DNA of 64,000 nt from Ruminococcus flavefaciens (GTDB lineage: Bacteria > Bacillota > Clostridia > Oscillospirales > Ruminococcaceae): the NCBI RefSeq assembly GCF_900143025.1, contig NZ_FRCT01000006.1, positions 1 to 64,000 on the forward strand, given 5' to 3'. Of this stretch, positions 51,717 to 60,162 are shown one piece after another. The position numbers and the translations under genes were made by a program. A model generated the notes under the pieces. That model was given only the letters and a program-made list of their open reading frames with translations. It made no database searches and was not told the DNA's origin. The stretch's first letter is position 1. The number at the start of each line of letters is the position of its first letter.

Positions 51717-54017
51717 TTATTTCCAGAATATAACTGCATCTTCAAGAATATCAATAAGTCTTGGGAAGCGTTTCATTATCGTTCCTTCGCCCCAGTTGAA
51801 GAGCTGTCCGAAGATGAATACCATTGTCACTGCCATTGATACGCCCGAAAGCACATATCTGCTCTTGTGTGCGGAGATATCTGTACAGCCGCGGAATATG
51901 CCTATCATTGCTGCAAATGTCATAAGCGGCATAAGGTCGAATACATAGTGTGTGATGAAGCCGCCGAGACAGAAGTCAGCCCATGCAAGAAGTACTGACA
52001 TACCGAAGCATATAGTCAGGAACCATCTTCTGTAGCGGTCCTTTATCTCCTTTGACTTTGGTCCGTAAGCCTGTGGCTGGAGAAGTGTACCAAAGAGGAT
52101 AACAGGGAGAGTAAGTGCTCCGAAGCCTACTACTGTGTACACATATGAGCCGTAGTTTTCAAGTCCGTTGAAGCCTGTTTCGAAGAACGGGAACGAGGTC
52201 TTTGACTTTGGTGCCTGTAGGAAGTAATGGTATATAGCTGACGGCAGATTTGAAAGTCTTATAGTATTTGCGTGGATATCGCTTACTGTGAGCTGATATA
52301 CTGCGCCGAATTCCAGCGGTGAGCCAAATCTTGCGGCGTTGTACTTCATTATAAGTGCTGCGCCTGCAATGAGAGGAGCTACGAAGCTTGCTGCAAGTCC
52401 GAGGCGGTATGCGAGCTTTTCCTTCTTGTCAAGGAGTATGCCGATGAAGAATGGCACAAGAACTGCGCCGCAGAGTGCAACTGTAGGACGGGAAGCAACG
52501 GAAAGTGCAAGGGCAGTTCCGCTTGCGAGAAGCAGTACTGGCTTTATCTTCTTCTTTGTGATGTTGCAGGCTGTCATGCCTGTGTAAAGGCTTATCATAA
52601 GGAAGCAGAGTCCCGATACAGTTGGCAGAGTGTAGCGGTCTACTTCGTTTCCAAGCGTCCAGAAGCCCATTGTTGCCGTTGCTGTGGGGAGCATAAGCAA
52701 CAGGAGCAGGAGCTTTGGCTTTAAGTCAAGAAGCTTTACAGCTGCAAGAATTGTAAGGCACATGAAGATTATGCCTATTACTGTGTAGAAGTTGTTGGAC
52801 ATTGCAGGTGTGGGGAGCTTGCCTGTTAATTTGTAATACGGATAGTAGAAGGTGAGCACGGGTGCTACACCGAAATAGCTGTAGAATTTGCCGTTGTAGT
52901 ATGCGTAATCCCAGTATCCTACGCCGCCGCGGACTCCCGAATCATATGGGTTTGCCATTTCTTCAAGGGCAGGATCAACATTAACGTCAAGGTATACCTG
53001 ATCCTTTTCAAAGGCATCAAGTGTCATTGCGGCAGGGTCGTCCAGATACTGCTCTGAACCTGTGTAGGGCCTTGCCTTCTGATCGGGTACGCGGAGACAG
53101 AGTCCCGAAACTGTGCATAATACTATCACAGCGGTAACGGCAATAAGGTGAGAACGTTTCTTTCTGTCGTAGTCCACAGCGTAGAAACGGAAGGACTTTA
53201 TTGCAAGACAGCCGATAAATATTACATAGAGCAGGAAAAATCTAAGGTCTGAGAATGAATAGGGGATAGCACTTAAAGCGCGGATACTATGGATAGTTAC
53301 GGGCTTTGTCATGCCTGTAAAAGAAAGTGTAAGAGTATCGAGCTTGCCGTAGGGCTCAAAGCAGAGAGAAAGATTGCTTTTTCTGCCGCAGGTGCGCTTA
53401 TGCTGAACAACTATATCCATAGTTGAGAAGTTTTCGTCTGTCATTAGAAGCTTTACGTCAAAGGGTGATGACGAACCACCCTCAGCGTCAAGGTTTACAA
53501 GGAGCACCTTTGCGCCCTCGGGGATACTGTGCATTTTTATGTCTGTATCTGAAGGAACCGATATTTCCTTGTCGGTTATGGCGGTAGCTGTTGCTCCGAG
53601 ATCTATACTTGAGGTGGATAGAGTCTCGTCTATCTTCTCTGAGGTGAAGCTCTTTCCGTTGAATATGAGCACCTCAGCAGCAAGTATGGCTACTGCGCAT
53701 ATTGCACTCTTTTTCAGAAAAGATTTTATACGGGGCGCTTCATAGCGCTTTGCAAGGACTGCTCCGAATACGGCGGCACTTGTAAGTGCAGCGCCTAACA
53801 GCGATATACCGCTGTTTCCGTCTATCATACCAGCTGATGTTACCGCGCTGAGCAGCGTCATTCCGCAGATAAGACAGCCAAGAGCAAAGCCGAGATTTTT
53901 CATGGTGGTTTTTGATGCGTCTTTTTTCTTTTTGTCATTGAATTTTTTGTCGCAGATATTCATTATCGACAGCGAAATAAAGAATATAATTGGCGGTATG
54001 ATTATTGACCAAAGCAT
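51717..54017 (-). CDS. Large multi-pass membrane protein (possible GT-C glycosyltransferase)
   Basis: A 766-residue membrane protein. Four helices at the N-terminus are followed by an exported ~140-residue beta-rich domain (about 130-265) and about nine further helices. The loop after the second helical block carries conserved-looking aromatic text (GGVGYWDYAYYNGKFYSYFGVAPVL), recalling uncharacterised Firmicute integral membrane proteins related to GT-C glycosyltransferases. No definite DxD/ExD catalytic pair was assigned. The start at 54017 follows AAGGAG at good spacing. Monocistronic. Confidence 0.75.
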   Translation of the reverse strand: MLWSIIIPPIIFFISLSIMNICDKKFNDKKKKDASKTTMKNLGFALGCLICGMTLLSAVTSAGMIDGNSGISLLGAALTSAAVFGAVLAKRYEAPRIKSFLKKSAICAVAILAAEVLIFNGKSFTSEKIDETLSTSSIDLGATATAITDKEISVPSDTDIKMHSIPEGAKVLLVNLDAEGGSSSPFDVKLLMTDENFSTMDIVVQHKRTCGRKSNLSLCFEPYGKLDTLTLSFTGMTKPVTIHSIRALSAIPYSFSDLRFFLLYVIFIGCLAIKSFRFYAVDYDRKKRSHLIAVTAVIVLCTVSGLCLRVPDQKARPYTGSEQYLDDPAAMTLDAFEKDQVYLDVNVDPALEEMANPYDSGVRGGVGYWDYAYYNGKFYSYFGVAPVLTFYYPYYKLTGKLPTPAMSNNFYTVIGIIFMCLTILAAVKLLDLKPKLLLLLLMLPTATATMGFWTLGNEVDRYTLPTVSGLCFLMISLYTGMTACNITKKKIKPVLLLASGTALALSVASRPTVALCGAVLVPFFIGILLDKKEKLAYRLGLAASFVAPLIAGAALIMKYNAARFGSPLEFGAVYQLTVSDIHANTIRLSNLPSAIYHYFLQAPKSKTSFPFFETGFNGLENYGSYVYTVVGFGALTLPVILFGTLLQPQAYGPKSKEIKDRYRRWFLTICFGMSVLLAWADFCLGGFITHYVFDLMPLMTFAAMIGIFRGCTDISAHKSRYVLSGVSMAVTMVFIFGQLFNWGEGTIMKRFPRLIDILEDAVIFWK

Positions 54018-54137
54018 TTCATATAGCTCCTTATATATTAAATTTCTTTTATAAGATATTAAAAGCGTTTTTCTACTGTATTACAGCTGAAAAATTGATT
54101 TTTCGCATATAATATGAAGAAATACATACATATTTAT

Positions 54138-54167
54138 ATTATACTATCAAAGCAGTGGCAAATGCAA
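54138..54167 (-). promoter_or_regulatory. Possible promoter of the large membrane protein gene
   Basis: Minus strand TTGCAT (54167-54162), 18-base spacer, TATAAT (54143-54138), ~120 bases before the start. The -35 is weak. Confidence 0.45.
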
Positions 54168-54302
54168 GAGAAAAAGCAAGAGAAAAGAGCTTTTTGTGGA
54201 TTTTCGTCATATTGTACATATTTTCCCATGTTATAAATGGAGTTAGCGCGGCTATAATACTATCACGGCATCAATAATCAATTCTTTAAGGAGATAATGA
54301 TA

Positions 54303-54503
54303 ATGAGTAATAACAACAGCAATAACAACGGTGAAATGACACAGAAGGGCAGAGAAACTCTTGAAAGATTCAAGATGGAGTCTGCTAACGAGCTCGGTAT
54401 CGACCTCAAGAAGGGCTATAATGGCGATCTTACTTCCCGTGAAGCCGGTTCTATCGGCGGTAACATGGTCAAGAAGATGATCGACTCTTACAAGATGCAG
54501 TAA
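54303..54503 (+). CDS. Alpha/beta-type small acid-soluble spore protein
   Basis: A 66-residue SASP, a DNA-binding protein that coats and protects spore DNA and is degraded at germination. The family motifs KMESANELGI (germination-protease site region), the GYNGDLTSREAGSIGGNMVKKMI core and an Asn-rich N-terminus are clear. The start at 54303 has AAGGAG at about nine bases, and an ATG two codons earlier is too close. Upstream, a TATAAATGG...ATAATA arrangement could be a sporulation-sigma promoter, but this is not secure. Confidence 0.93.
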   Translation: MSNNNSNNNGEMTQKGRETLERFKMESANELGIDLKKGYNGDLTSREAGSIGGNMVKKMIDSYKMQ

Positions 54504-54592
54504 CTTCTGAATAAACTGCAAATATAGATATTTACGGTTGTGTATCGGGCAAAGGCTTTAAAAAAGCTACTGCTCTAAACCAAATATTCAAA

Positions 54593-54629
54593 AAAGGAGC
54601 TGCTTACTGACGTAGGCAGTTCCTTTTGT
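54593..54629 (+). terminator. Intrinsic terminator of the spore protein gene
   Basis: AAAGGAGCTGCTTAC / GTAGGCAGTTCCTTT hairpin with a 4-base loop and T-rich end. Confidence 0.85.
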
Positions 54630-54699
54630 TATTACTGTTTGTTTGAAAGAACCATATATCAACGAAATATAAAATTATCAACAAAAATTCAAAAAACTA

Positions 54700-54729
54700 T
54701 TGACAAACAGCAATAGTATATGCTATAAT
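54700..54729 (+). promoter_or_regulatory. Promoter of the secreted hydrolase
   Basis: TTGACA (54700-54705), 18-base spacer, TATAAT (54724-54729) with TGc before it; about 65 bases before the start at 54795. Confidence 0.8.
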
Positions 54730-54794
54730 ATAATATATATATGTTAACATTATATGTAAAAAATTATCACTACAAACACAATGGAGGTCATAAC

Positions 54795-55625
54795 ATGAAA
54801 AGAAAAATTGCATCTATTCTGGCAGCAGCACTTATCGCAACACCGGTTTTATCAGCAAATCTGAGCACAGCTAATGCCGCATATACGCCTTATTCGATCA
54901 CAAGCGTGAGCAATACTGTCAACTTGGCAAAATATGATGACGGTATTCTGATCGATCATGTTGTATATTACCCAAAGGATATGACTGCATCTAACAAGAA
55001 GTATCCTGTAGTTGTATGGGGAAACGGTACATTTGGTAATTGGAATAATTATAAGGAACTTCTCAGCCAGATCGCAGCAGGAGGATATATCGTTGTAGCA
55101 AATAATGATAGCTTCTGCGGCTCGGGTGTAACAGAGTCTGCATCAGTTAACTTTATTATCAATGAAGGTAAAGATAAGAATAGTATGTTCTACAATAAGG
55201 TAGACGCAGAGCACGTTGGAGCAGGCGGACATTCTCAGGGCGGAATGAGCGCTGTTAATTCTTCAAGACTCAACTCAAAGATAGACTGTGTATTTGATGT
55301 ACAGGGCTGTCAGCTTCAGTCTGAAGCAAGCAAGCTTAAAGTTCCGACTTTCTTTGTAACATCTACACAGGATTCCATCGTGTCATCTTCATGGGTAAAG
55401 AATTCTTACAATGCTTGCAATGTACCTGCTGTATATGCAAGTGTGAAGAATGTTACTCATTTTGGTCCTGTAGATGGAAATCAGGCTTCAATCTTCGCTG
55501 AATATGCTGTTAAGTGGTTCGACGCATTCCTCAAGAACGACAGCAGTGCTAAGGCTGCTTTCCTCAATGGCGGAAAGCTTTCAAAGGACAGCAGATGGGT
55601 AAATTATACTTCAAAGAATTTCTGA
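54795..55625 (+). CDS. Secreted alpha/beta hydrolase (PHA-depolymerase/cutinase-like)
   Basis: A 276-residue exported serine hydrolase with a signal peptide (about 1-28, ANA-A). The triad is readable: Ser147 in GHSQGG, Asp193 in FVTSTQDSIV and His222 in VTHFGP; the oxyanion loop WGNGTFGNW precedes. The general layout resembles cutinase/PET-hydrolase/dienelactone-hydrolase relatives; in a fibre degrader an esterase acting on plant cell-wall or lipid esters is plausible, substrate unknown. No dockerin is attached. The start at 54795 follows GGAGG; the longer frame from 54741 runs through the leader. Confidence 0.88.
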   Translation: MKRKIASILAAALIATPVLSANLSTANAAYTPYSITSVSNTVNLAKYDDGILIDHVVYYPKDMTASNKKYPVVVWGNGTFGNWNNYKELLSQIAAGGYIVVANNDSFCGSGVTESASVNFIINEGKDKNSMFYNKVDAEHVGAGGHSQGGMSAVNSSRLNSKIDCVFDVQGCQLQSEASKLKVPTFFVTSTQDSIVSSSWVKNSYNACNVPAVYASVKNVTHFGPVDGNQASIFAEYAVKWFDAFLKNDSSAKAAFLNGGKLSKDSRWVNYTSKNF

Positions 55626-55651
55626 GAAATAATTTTTTAACTGAAAAATAT

Positions 55652-55690
55652 TCGGCTCCTGTGTATCAATACCGCAGGAGCCGATTTTTT
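55652..55690 (+). terminator. Intrinsic terminator
   Basis: TCGGCTCCTG / CGCAGGAGCCGA hairpin followed by TTTTTT; it also lies just after the convergent XRE gene. Confidence 0.9.
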
Positions 55691-55710
55691 ATGATATGAA
55701 TTTTTAGCGC

Positions 55711-56292
55711 TTACTTATTCATAAAATATGCGATAGCAGCGCATATTGTCAGTGCTATCAAAGCTGATATTACGCCGTACATAAACTTCATGGCATTTTT
55801 GTTGGCAGTTTTAAGGCGGTCGGCTGATATCTCGTCAAGAGGCTTGCCCTCCATGAAGGCACTGATCTCTTTGTAGGTCTGGATATTGTTTGCCTTTTTC
55901 ATTTTCTCGACCTTGAACGCCGTAAATATGGCAACTGCGGCAATAGCTCCCCAGATAGCTCCGCCTATCCAGCCGAGGTACTTTATCAGCGGAAGGGGCG
56001 ATACTACCATTATAATATACATTACAGCAAGCACCCACGCCATTGAATTGAATTTTTTTACTTCTTCCTTGTTGATCTCATTTTTCATAGTTTCAACATC
56101 TCCTTTTACTAATTCGTCAAGAGATATATTGAAAAGCTTTCCGAGAATGAGGAGACTGTGGATATCGGGGTAGCTCTTGCCGTTCTCCCAGTTAGAAATA
56201 GTCTGGCGGCTGACATATGCTTTTTCTGCAAGGAGCTCCTGAGACCATTTTAATTTGCCTCTGTGTTTTTTGATCTGATTTCCGATTTCCAT
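55711..56292 (-). CDS. XRE-family regulator with membrane-anchored C-terminus
   Basis: A 193-residue protein with an N-terminal helix-turn-helix of the Cro/CI type (about 5-60, WSQELLAEKAYVSRQTISNWENGKSYPD) followed by a charged linker and three membrane helices (about 90-108, 110-130, 168-190). Such membrane-tethered XRE regulators often sit beside ABC exporters or respond to membrane stress; no partner gene is adjacent here. The start at 56292 follows AGGAGG; a 12-residue upstream extension contains that site and is rejected. Confidence 0.88.
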   Translation of the reverse strand: MEIGNQIKKHRGKLKWSQELLAEKAYVSRQTISNWENGKSYPDIHSLLILGKLFNISLDELVKGDVETMKNEINKEEVKKFNSMAWVLAVMYIIMVVSPLPLIKYLGWIGGAIWGAIAAVAIFTAFKVEKMKKANNIQTYKEISAFMEGKPLDEISADRLKTANKNAMKFMYGVISALIALTICAAIAYFMNK

Positions 56293-56508
56293 TTTTTCCT
56301 CCTTAGGAACTTTTCTCTTGACTGACACCAGTATATCATTCAGCAGAAAAAAATGCTACCAAGCTGTTTTTACAAGTGCTGAAAAATTGAAAAAAGATGC
56401 TTACAAATGCGTGAAAAACCATGTAAAAGCTCTTTTACATAACGAAATACAGGCAAATTCCGACAATCAAAAAAGACGGAGCCAAAGCCCTGCCTTTTCT
56501 GAAAAATA

Positions 56509-57381
56509 TTACTTGTTCTTTCTTCTTATGACTACTGCCACAAGCTCGGGACCGATATTTGCAGATACGACTGCGCCGATGTTGCCGAACATCTCAGCCT
56601 TTCTGCCTGTCTTTTTAGCGATCTCCTTCTCGACTTCCTTGGCAAGAGTGTCGTCCTTGCCGTGTATCATTATGTATGGAGTCTGAGGAGTCATATTCTT
56701 CTCGACTATCTCCACAAGCTTTGGAACGATATTTTTTTCGCCTCTTATCTTGTCAACGGTAGTTGTCGTACCGTCGGCAAAGAGTATAACGGGCTTTAGT
56801 CCGAGAAGCTCTCCGGCAAAAGCCTTTGCAGCGGAGATACGTCCCGATTTCTTAGCGTATTTAAGGTTGTATGGCACTGCATATATGCCGCATACGTTGA
56901 ACCAATCTTCGAGATATGCGATTATCTCCTCAACATCTGCACCGCGGCGTATCTTCTTTGCAGCTTCCATTACAGGATAGCCGTAGTAAAGAGTATAGCA
57001 CTTTGAGTCGATATTGAAGATGCGGAGTTTATCCTTAGCTTCGGGATTGTTTTCAAAAAAGTCGTTTTTGCCGATTATAGAGTTATTATATGTACCCGAG
57101 CCCCGTGAGTTTATGGAAACACTGATTATATCTGTGTATCCCTTATCGTAGAGCTCCTTGTAGGTCTCTTCAAAGGTTATGGGAGATATCTGAGAGTGCT
57201 TTGGTATCTCATCTGTATTATCGAAAATCTCATAAACTTCCTTTGTGGACTTGTCATATATCTCTCTGAAGCTTTCACCGCCTACAGTAAGGGTGAAGGG
57301 GATCACCTTTATTCCCAGTTCATCGATGATCTCCTTTGGAAGGTCGCAGCATGAATCTGTAAGTAATGCGATCTTTGACAT
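56509..57381 (-). CDS. DegV-family fatty-acid-binding protein (FakB-like)
   Basis: A 290-residue DegV protein. The LTDSCCDLPKEII start, SINSRGSGTYNNSI and a GRISAAKAFAGELLGLKPVI segment are the family landmarks. DegV/FakB proteins bind a fatty acid and present it to the FakA kinase for phospholipid synthesis; FakA is not in the window. The start at 57381 follows GGAG; last of the three-gene operon with the peptidase and trmL, 14 bases after trmL. Confidence 0.9.
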   Translation of the reverse strand: MSKIALLTDSCCDLPKEIIDELGIKVIPFTLTVGGESFREIYDKSTKEVYEIFDNTDEIPKHSQISPITFEETYKELYDKGYTDIISVSINSRGSGTYNNSIIGKNDFFENNPEAKDKLRIFNIDSKCYTLYYGYPVMEAAKKIRRGADVEEIIAYLEDWFNVCGIYAVPYNLKYAKKSGRISAAKAFAGELLGLKPVILFADGTTTTVDKIRGEKNIVPKLVEIVEKNMTPQTPYIMIHGKDDTLAKEVEKEIAKKTGRKAEMFGNIGAVVSANIGPELVAVVIRRKNK

Positions 57382-57395
57382 TTTTTGTATCTCCT

Positions 57396-57893
57396 TTACC
57401 ATTCGTATTTTGTCAGTTTTCCCTCACGGGAAAGGTCGGGATAATCCCATTGTCTCAGCACCTCATACACGGCTATCGCCACGGAATTCGAGAGATTGAG
57501 ACTGCGCAGTTCATTGCGCATAGGTATTCTTACGCAGCTGTCGGGATTTTCGTGAAGAAGCTCCTCGGGGAGCCCTTTGTCCTCTCTTCCGAAAACAAGG
57601 TAGGCATTGTCGGGATATTCCGCTTCACTGTGAACATGAAGTCCCTTTGTAGTGAAGTAGAAGAAGTGACCGCCTTTGTTTTTCTCGAAGAAATCAGTCA
57701 AGCTGTCGTAATATGTGATATCAAGCTTGTCCCAGTAGTCAAGGCCTGCACGTTTCAGGTGCTTGTCGCTTACCTCGAAGCCCAGAGGACGGACGAGGTG
57801 CAGCCTTGCTCCCGTAACGGCGCAGGTTCGGGAGATATTTCCCGTATTCTGCGGTATCTGGGGTTCTACAAGGACGATATTAAGGTTTTGCAT
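57396..57893 (-). CDS. trmL: tRNA (cytidine(34)-2'-O)-methyltransferase
   Basis: A 165-residue SPOUT methyltransferase that modifies the wobble base of tRNA-Leu. NIVLVEPQIPQNTGNISRTCA at the N-terminus, LVFGREDKGLPEEL and IPMRNELRSLNLSNSVAIAVYE (knot region) are canonical; length is standard. It lies 18 bases after the papain-like lipoprotein gene. Confidence 0.94.
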   Translation of the reverse strand: MQNLNIVLVEPQIPQNTGNISRTCAVTGARLHLVRPLGFEVSDKHLKRAGLDYWDKLDITYYDSLTDFFEKNKGGHFFYFTTKGLHVHSEAEYPDNAYLVFGREDKGLPEELLHENPDSCVRIPMRNELRSLNLSNSVAIAVYEVLRQWDYPDLSREGKLTKYEW

Positions 57894-57911
57894 AGGTCTC
57901 CTTTGAATATA

Positions 57912-59309
57912 TTAATATGTGTAAAGTGCCTTTATACAGCAGTTCTTAGGGGTAAAGTCTATGCCGAGGGCTTCCTTGATATTGCCGTCGTTCATATCTT
58001 TAAGGTCCTTGATGTAATCGTAGGTGTGGTCTACAGGCGGAGCTTCCTCAGCATTTTCCGGTATCTCAACGGCATGGAATATAGCTGACTTGTTCTTCCA
58101 GTCGCCCATAAAAACATAGGACTGTCCGCTGCCGCAGGCTGTTACGTAATCGTGGGTCTCGTATTCGATGTTGTCGCCTTCAACAGGTGCGCCCTTTGTA
58201 TAGGTGATGACTATAGCAAAATCGCCTACGCTTACGGGAGTATCGAGATCTATGGTCTGATAGCCGCGATAACCGAGAACTGCGTCCTGAGAATAGAGCA
58301 GTACCTTGAAGGTTGCGTCGTATATTTCGATCTTAATGTTCTGCTCCTCTTCAAAATCGTTATATGTACCCACAGCGGCAAGTCTTCCGCCCTGGTGGAA
58401 AACGTTTGCAACGGTAGTCTCGTCGCCGCGCTTTATGTATTTATTGTTTTCATTTCCTGCGTCATAGCCGAGAACAGCGGAATACTTGTCCGTAACGGTA
58501 AAGCTTGCTACGTCCTTCAGAGGAGTATCGTAAGAAACATAGTAGTATGAACCGAGTATGCCTTCGGTGCTGTTATAGGTTATCCATGCACCGTTCTGCG
58601 AAGCTTCCTCATTGAAGTAATTCTTTGGGAAGTTATCGTCCCAGCCGATGATCGTAACAGCGTGGTCGGCAGTCTCGTTCTTTGCGTCGTTCATGGTATA
58701 GTAATCGCCGTACCAGTCCTTTTTCTCACTATTATCGGGAATAGCGGCGAAAACTCCGCCTGTTTCGCGTACAGCCTGTTTTACAGCGTCTGCGCCCTTG
58801 CCTGTAAGCGGTCTTGCGCTGTCAAGGGTAAGACCGTTGAAGCCCCGCGACAGTGTCTCGGTTATTATCCATGATCTTCCGCCCATATCCCTATTTGCAG
58901 TATCAACTTTCTTGAAAAAGCCGTCTGATTTGTTGGTATCCCATACGATATCGGTCAGGGAATACGGGTCGATACTTATGCTGTTGCCTGTTTTCAGAGC
59001 ATAGTTTGTCTCCATGGAAGCAGCGGCAGCATAAGCCCAGCAGGAACCGTTTTCCTGAGCTTTCTTTTTAAACTCTGGAGTTTCACTGAGGAGATTAAAG
59101 TATCCTTCATCGCTGTGAACGTAATTGTAGGTGAATATATCAGGGTTCTGGGGCTTTGCTTTTGTTGTAGGCTCGGCTGTTGTTGTCTCCGAGGTCTCTT
59201 CTGTCGGCTGTGTTGTATCTGTGTTCGCCTGGCTATTTTGTCTTAGTGAACAGCTGTACATTGATAAAAGACCTGTTATCAGGACCGAAGTGATAAGTAA
59301 TTTTTTCAT
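57912..59309 (-). CDS. Papain-family (C1) cysteine peptidase lipoprotein
   Basis: A 465-residue surface lipoprotein. The signal peptide ends in lipobox MYSC (Cys20), then a Thr-rich spacer (about 30-52). The papain-like domain has catalytic Cys90 in NGSCWAYAAAAS, His216 in ADHAVTIIGWDD and Asn246 in WITYNSTEG. About 150 residues of a beta-rich C-terminal domain follow (about 290-425). Close in plan to lectin-like C1 peptidases of clostridia. No propeptide is evident between the lipid anchor and the catalytic domain beyond the short spacer. First gene of the operon with trmL and the DegV gene. An inverted repeat TCCGC tgt GCGGA (59366-59378) lies upstream. Confidence 0.9.
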   Translation of the reverse strand: MKKLLITSVLITGLLSMYSCSLRQNSQANTDTTQPTEETSETTTAEPTTKAKPQNPDIFTYNYVHSDEGYFNLLSETPEFKKKAQENGSCWAYAAAASMETNYALKTGNSISIDPYSLTDIVWDTNKSDGFFKKVDTANRDMGGRSWIITETLSRGFNGLTLDSARPLTGKGADAVKQAVRETGGVFAAIPDNSEKKDWYGDYYTMNDAKNETADHAVTIIGWDDNFPKNYFNEEASQNGAWITYNSTEGILGSYYYVSYDTPLKDVASFTVTDKYSAVLGYDAGNENNKYIKRGDETTVANVFHQGGRLAAVGTYNDFEEEQNIKIEIYDATFKVLLYSQDAVLGYRGYQTIDLDTPVSVGDFAIVITYTKGAPVEGDNIEYETHDYVTACGSGQSYVFMGDWKNKSAIFHAVEIPENAEEAPPVDHTYDYIKDLKDMNDGNIKEALGIDFTPKNCCIKALYTY

Positions 59310-59404
59310 ATGGGCCTCCTTTTTAAAAACAGAATAGTTTACTTGTTTTTTCAGATAATACTATTGTCCGCTGTGCGGATAATAAAAATACGGAGTTTAA
59401 TGAA

Positions 59405-59578
59405 ATGAACATTATGTCACTTGCCAAGGGTGCTGCTGCGGGAGCAATAGTAGGCTTTGCCTGTTATACTTTTTCAAATGCACGCCCTATGAAGAAGCTC
59501 AGCATAAAGCGTGATGCGGGTAAAACCCTTAAAGCCGCAGGAAATCTGCTTGAGGATATAAAATCCGTCATTATGTAG
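59405..59578 (+). CDS. 57-residue membrane-associated small protein (YtxH-like)
   Basis: A 57-residue protein with one short Ala/Gly-rich hydrophobic helix (about 5-22, LAKGAAAGAIVGFACYTF) and a basic then amphipathic tail (KLSIKRDAGKTLKAAGNLLEDI). This plan is like small YtxH-type clostridial proteins. GGAG lies nine bases before the ATG. Its stop codon region overlaps the end of ruvX by 8 bases in convergent orientation. Confidence 0.7.
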   Translation: MNIMSLAKGAAAGAIVGFACYTFSNARPMKKLSIKRDAGKTLKAAGNLLEDIKSVIM

Positions 59579-59999
59579 CTTCACCTGAATTGCGTCTGAA
59601 TCCAAGATAGCTTTCGAGGATAAGGACTGCTGCGACTGCGTCAACAACAGCCTTGCGTTTTTTGCCACGTGTATTCGTGACATTCAGGGCATTGTGTGCC
59701 GAGACTGTAGTGCAGCGTTCGTCCCAGAGCTTAACGGGACAGCCTGTGAGCTTTTCAAGTTCTTCGGCGAAAAGCTTGCATTTTTCAGCTCTTTCGCCGA
59801 CTGTTCCGTTCATATTCATAGGATAGCCCACGACTATCTGTTCGGCACGCTGCTCCTTAGCGAGAGCGGCGGTTTTTTCTATACATTTTGAGAAGTCTTT
59901 TTCGGCTATGACCGTTACGGGAGAAGCGATCATTTCGCTTTTTCCGCATACTGCGATGCCCGTTCTTGCGTCGCCGAAGTCTACTGACATTATAATCAT
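59571..59999 (-). CDS. ruvX: Pre-16S rRNA nuclease / Holliday-junction resolvase-like RuvX (YqgF)
   Basis: A 142-residue RNase H-fold nuclease, involved in 16S rRNA 5' end maturation. SVDFGDARTGIAVC (first catalytic Asp), VVGYPMNMNGTVGERA, LWDERCTTVSA and DAVAAVLILESYL are the family blocks. ATG at 59999 is chosen because GGAGG lies five bases upstream; an ATG three codons later is the alternative. Confidence 0.93.
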   Translation of the reverse strand: MIIMSVDFGDARTGIAVCGKSEMIASPVTVIAEKDFSKCIEKTAALAKEQRAEQIVVGYPMNMNGTVGERAEKCKLFAEELEKLTGCPVKLWDERCTTVSAHNALNVTNTRGKKRKAVVDAVAAVLILESYLGFRRNSGEAT

Positions 60000-60029
60000 T
60001 GTTACCTCCGGTAAATTATGAAGAAAATA

Positions 60030-60160
60030 GCCGTTTGTAGGGGGCAATGCCTAAATCGCCCTGTGCCTTTTTTGATATTTGGGCGGGCTGATGTGGGGGT
60101 CAGCCCCTACATGGAAATCGTGCTTAACGGGCGAGCGGAACTCGCCCCTGCAAGCTAACG
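60030..60160. repeat. Dispersed repeat units between ruvX and pyrD
   Basis: GTAGGGGGCAATGCC-type, GGGCTGATGTGGGGGTCAGCCCCTAC and GGGCGAGCGGAACTCGCCC hairpins, then GCTAACGGCTC. Same family as the other arrays. Confidence 0.7.
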
Positions 60161-60162
60161 GC

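Noticed and set aside
54180..54302. Sigma-G promoter for the spore protein gene
   Set aside because: AT-rich sequence offers partial -35 and -10 matches in several registers, none convincing enough to annotate.
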